A DNA stretch of 64,000 bases from Arthrobacter sp. 131MFCol6.1 (GTDB taxonomy: Bacteria > Actinomycetota > Actinomycetes > Actinomycetales > Micrococcaceae): assembly GCF_000374925.1 (NCBI RefSeq), contig NZ_KB895545.1, positions 1-64,000 on the forward strand, read 5' to 3'. Both the position numbers and the translations under genes were made by a program. Every line of letters starts with the position of its first letter. The stretch's first letter is position 1. Below the pieces are notes generated by a model. The model saw only the letters and a program-made list of their open reading frames with translations. It had not been told where the DNA came from and made no database searches. Of this stretch, positions 62,350 to 64,000 are shown one piece after another.

Positions 62350-62985
62350 CTAGTCCCCGTCCCCTGCATGGCCGGCGGCGGCATCGAGCACCTCACCCAC
62401 CACCCGGAAGGCGAGCGACGGCTGGTATCCCTTGCGGGCCAGCATTGAGGCAAGGCGGCGCGTCACCTTGTCGCGTTCCGCCCGGTCTTCGCCGCCGGTG
62501 AATCCCCGCAGCTTGCGCTCCACGAGCTCCCTGGCTGCTGTTTCCTCGTCGGCGTCGCTGAGCTGATCCAGTGCACCGGCAGCGATCTCCGGGTCGATGC
62601 CCTTGTCCGCAAGTTCGCGCCGCAAGGCCCCCTTGGCGAGCTTGCGGGTCTGGGACCTGCTGCGGACCCACATGTCGGCGAACTCGGCGTCGTCAACCAG
62701 CCGCACTTCCTCGAAGCGGTCCAGCACGGCCTCCGCGACGTCCTCGGGGACGTTGCGCTCGGCCAGTTTGCGCGCGAGTTGCAGCCGGCTCTTGGGCGAA
62801 TTCGTCAGCTGCCGCAGCACGATGGCACGCGCCACGGCCGCGGGGTCCGCGTCCCGGTCTTGTTCGGCCGGCGCACCCGCGCCATGGGCGCTGTCCGCGG
62901 GCTGGTCGGGGTCGACAAAGCCGAGGGCAGGATTCCGTGATGGAAATCCTGCCCCCTTGCGCCGCCGGCTGTTAGAAGCCGTCAA
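62350..62985 (-). CDS. recX: regulatory protein RecX
   Basis: RecA inhibitor. 211 residues with a disordered N-terminal 50 residues, then helical repeats: [40 protein letters not shown] and [19 protein letters not shown]. The start is probably TTG at 62985, inside the recA end (14-base overlap), because no ATG or GTG follows soon in frame. Confidence 0.92.
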   Translation of the reverse strand: MTASNSRRRKGAGFPSRNPALGFVDPDQPADSAHGAGAPAEQDRDADPAAVARAIVLRQLTNSPKSRLQLARKLAERNVPEDVAEAVLDRFEEVRLVDDAEFADMWVRSRSQTRKLAKGALRRELADKGIDPEIAAGALDQLSDADEETAARELVERKLRGFTGGEDRAERDKVTRRLASMLARKGYQPSLAFRVVGEVLDAAAGHAGDGD

Positions 62986-64000
62986 CGGCCTTCAGCTTCG
63001 GTGATTCCTCGGTCTCGGCCGGGGCCTTGACGCCGACACCGAGCTTTTCCTTGATCAAACGCTCGAGTTCGGCCGCCAGCTCCGGGTTGTCGCGCAGGAA
63101 GCGGCGGGAGTTCTCCATGCCCTGGCCCAGCTGGTCGCCATCGTAGGTGAACCAGGAGCCCGACTTTTTGATCAGGCCGTGCTCGACACCCATATCGATA
63201 ATGCCGCCCTCACGGGAAATGCCCTGGCCGTAGATGATGTCGAACTCGGCGATCTTGAAGGGCGGGGCCATCTTGTTCTTGACGATTTTGGCCTTGGTGC
63301 GGTTGCCGACGGAATCGGCGCCCTCTTTCAGGGTCTGGATGCGGCGGACGTCGATGCGAATGGAGGCGTAGAACTTCAGCGCCTTACCACCGGTGGTGGT
63401 TTCCGGAGAGCCGAAGAAGACACCGATCTTTTCACGCAGCTGGTTGATGAAGATGGCCGTGGTCTTCGTCTGGCTCAGGCGGCCGGTGATCTTACGCAGG
63501 GCCTGGCTCATCAGGCGGGCCTGCAGGCCAACGTGGCTGTCGCCCATGTCGCCTTCGATCTCCGCGCGGGGAACGAGGGCGGCCACGGAGTCGATGACGA
63601 TGACGTCAAGGGAGCCGGAACCAATAAGCATGTCCATGATTTCCAGTGCCTGCTCGCCGGTGTCCGGCTGGGAGACCAGGAGTGCGTCGGTATCGACGCC
63701 CAGCTTGGCGGCGTATTCCGGATCGAGGGCGTGCTCGGCGTCGATGAAGGCGGCAATGCCGCCCTGGCGCTGGGCGTTGGCAACGGCGTGCAGGGCGACC
63801 GTGGTCTTACCGGATGATTCCGGACCGTAGATTTCCACGACGCGGCCGCGGGGCAGGCCGCCAATTCCGAGGGCGACGTCCAGTGCGATGGAGCCGGTCG
63901 GGATGACTTCGATGGGCGCACGGACTTCATCGCCGAGGCGCATAACCGAGCCTTTGCCGAACTGCTTGTCAATCTGGGCAAGCGCTGCGTCGAGCGCCTT
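62972..64000 (-). CDS. recA: recombinase RecA (5' end outside window)
   Basis: Strand-exchange protein and co-protease for LexA. 342 residues visible; the frame is open to the right edge, with [19 protein letters not shown] before MRLGDE, so the true start is outside. Walker [32 protein letters not shown] and the L2-side [17 protein letters not shown] are clear. The SOS box of recA is expected beyond 64000. recX overlaps its end. Confidence 0.97.
   Translation of the reverse strand, partial: KALDAALAQIDKQFGKGSVMRLGDEVRAPIEVIPTGSIALDVALGIGGLPRGRVVEIYGPESSGKTTVALHAVANAQRQGGIAAFIDAEHALDPEYAAKLGVDTDALLVSQPDTGEQALEIMDMLIGSGSLDVIVIDSVAALVPRAEIEGDMGDSHVGLQARLMSQALRKITGRLSQTKTTAIFINQLREKIGVFFGSPETTTGGKALKFYASIRIDVRRIQTLKEGADSVGNRTKAKIVKNKMAPPFKIAEFDIIYGQGISREGGIIDMGVEHGLIKKSGSWFTYDGDQLGQGMENSRRFLRDNPELAAELERLIKEKLGVGVKAPAETEESPKLKAVDGF

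Overview
The window is chromosomal DNA of a high-GC actinobacterium, most probably Arthrobacter/Pseudarthrobacter (Micrococcaceae). The evidence is the 16S rRNA 5' end at the left edge, the mycothiol-type DinB-fold enzyme, the HelD-like RNA polymerase helicase, the PriA-type HisA, many GTG starts, ATGA/GTGA stop-start overlaps, and the actinobacterial gene order argCJBDFR-GH, pheST, infC-rpmI-rplT-tsnR, hisCBHA, and lexA with a divergent LysM gene. I see no phage, insertion sequence, CRISPR array or tRNA.

Layout, left to right. 0-5 kb: the start of an rrn operon (minus strand) with its leader, preceded by tyrS, helD and apt. 5-10.8 kb: small genes including an alkylation-repair group (mpg, a fused Ada-AlkA protein, ogt), a DinB-fold enzyme whose 3' end is tandemly duplicated, and a short pdxH. 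10.9-19.8 kb: a complete arginine operon on the minus strand in the order argC-J-B-D-F-R-G-H, mostly with stop-start overlaps and a promoter/operator with paired ATGCAT motifs before argC. 19.9-28.5 kb: a plus-strand block (fatty-acid desaturase, quinone oxidoreductase, a 1326-residue Pls/PosA-type membrane non-ribosomal peptide synthetase, an M1 zinc peptidase) facing a minus-strand 4'-phosphopantetheinyl transferase. This is the most interesting locus: it looks like a poly(amino acid) pathway of the epsilon-poly-lysine kind, and the binding-pocket residues read from the adenylation domain resemble lysine codes. 28.5-32.1 kb: pheST. 32.4-42 kb: accessory genes (SIMPL protein, pyroglutamyl peptidase, an SOS-boxed radical SAM gene, three-part transhydrogenase pntAA-AB-B, Nudix, MFS, CDF transporter, YeaQ/GlsB protein). 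42-45.5 kb: tsnR-like methyltransferase, rplT, rpmI and infC, the last starting at AUU behind a long leader with an attenuator-like hairpin. 45.5-52 kb: DUF1844 gene, MFS, sseB-like gene and hisC-B-H-(52-codon gene)-A. 52-64 kb: SOS-controlled LysM gene and lexA, then dinG, hflX, a methyltransferase, dapF, miaA, miaB, recX and the 3' part of recA.

Working together: arginine and histidine synthesis, translation (tyrS, pheST, infC, ribosomal proteins, tRNA modification by MiaA/MiaB) and DNA-damage response (lexA, recA/recX, dinG, LysM division factor, radical SAM gene, alkylation repair) dominate. In other actinobacteria tsnR-pheS-pheT-argC are usually close neighbours. Here they are separated by the 32.4-42 kb and 19.9-28.5 kb blocks, which suggests both blocks are lineage-specific insertions.
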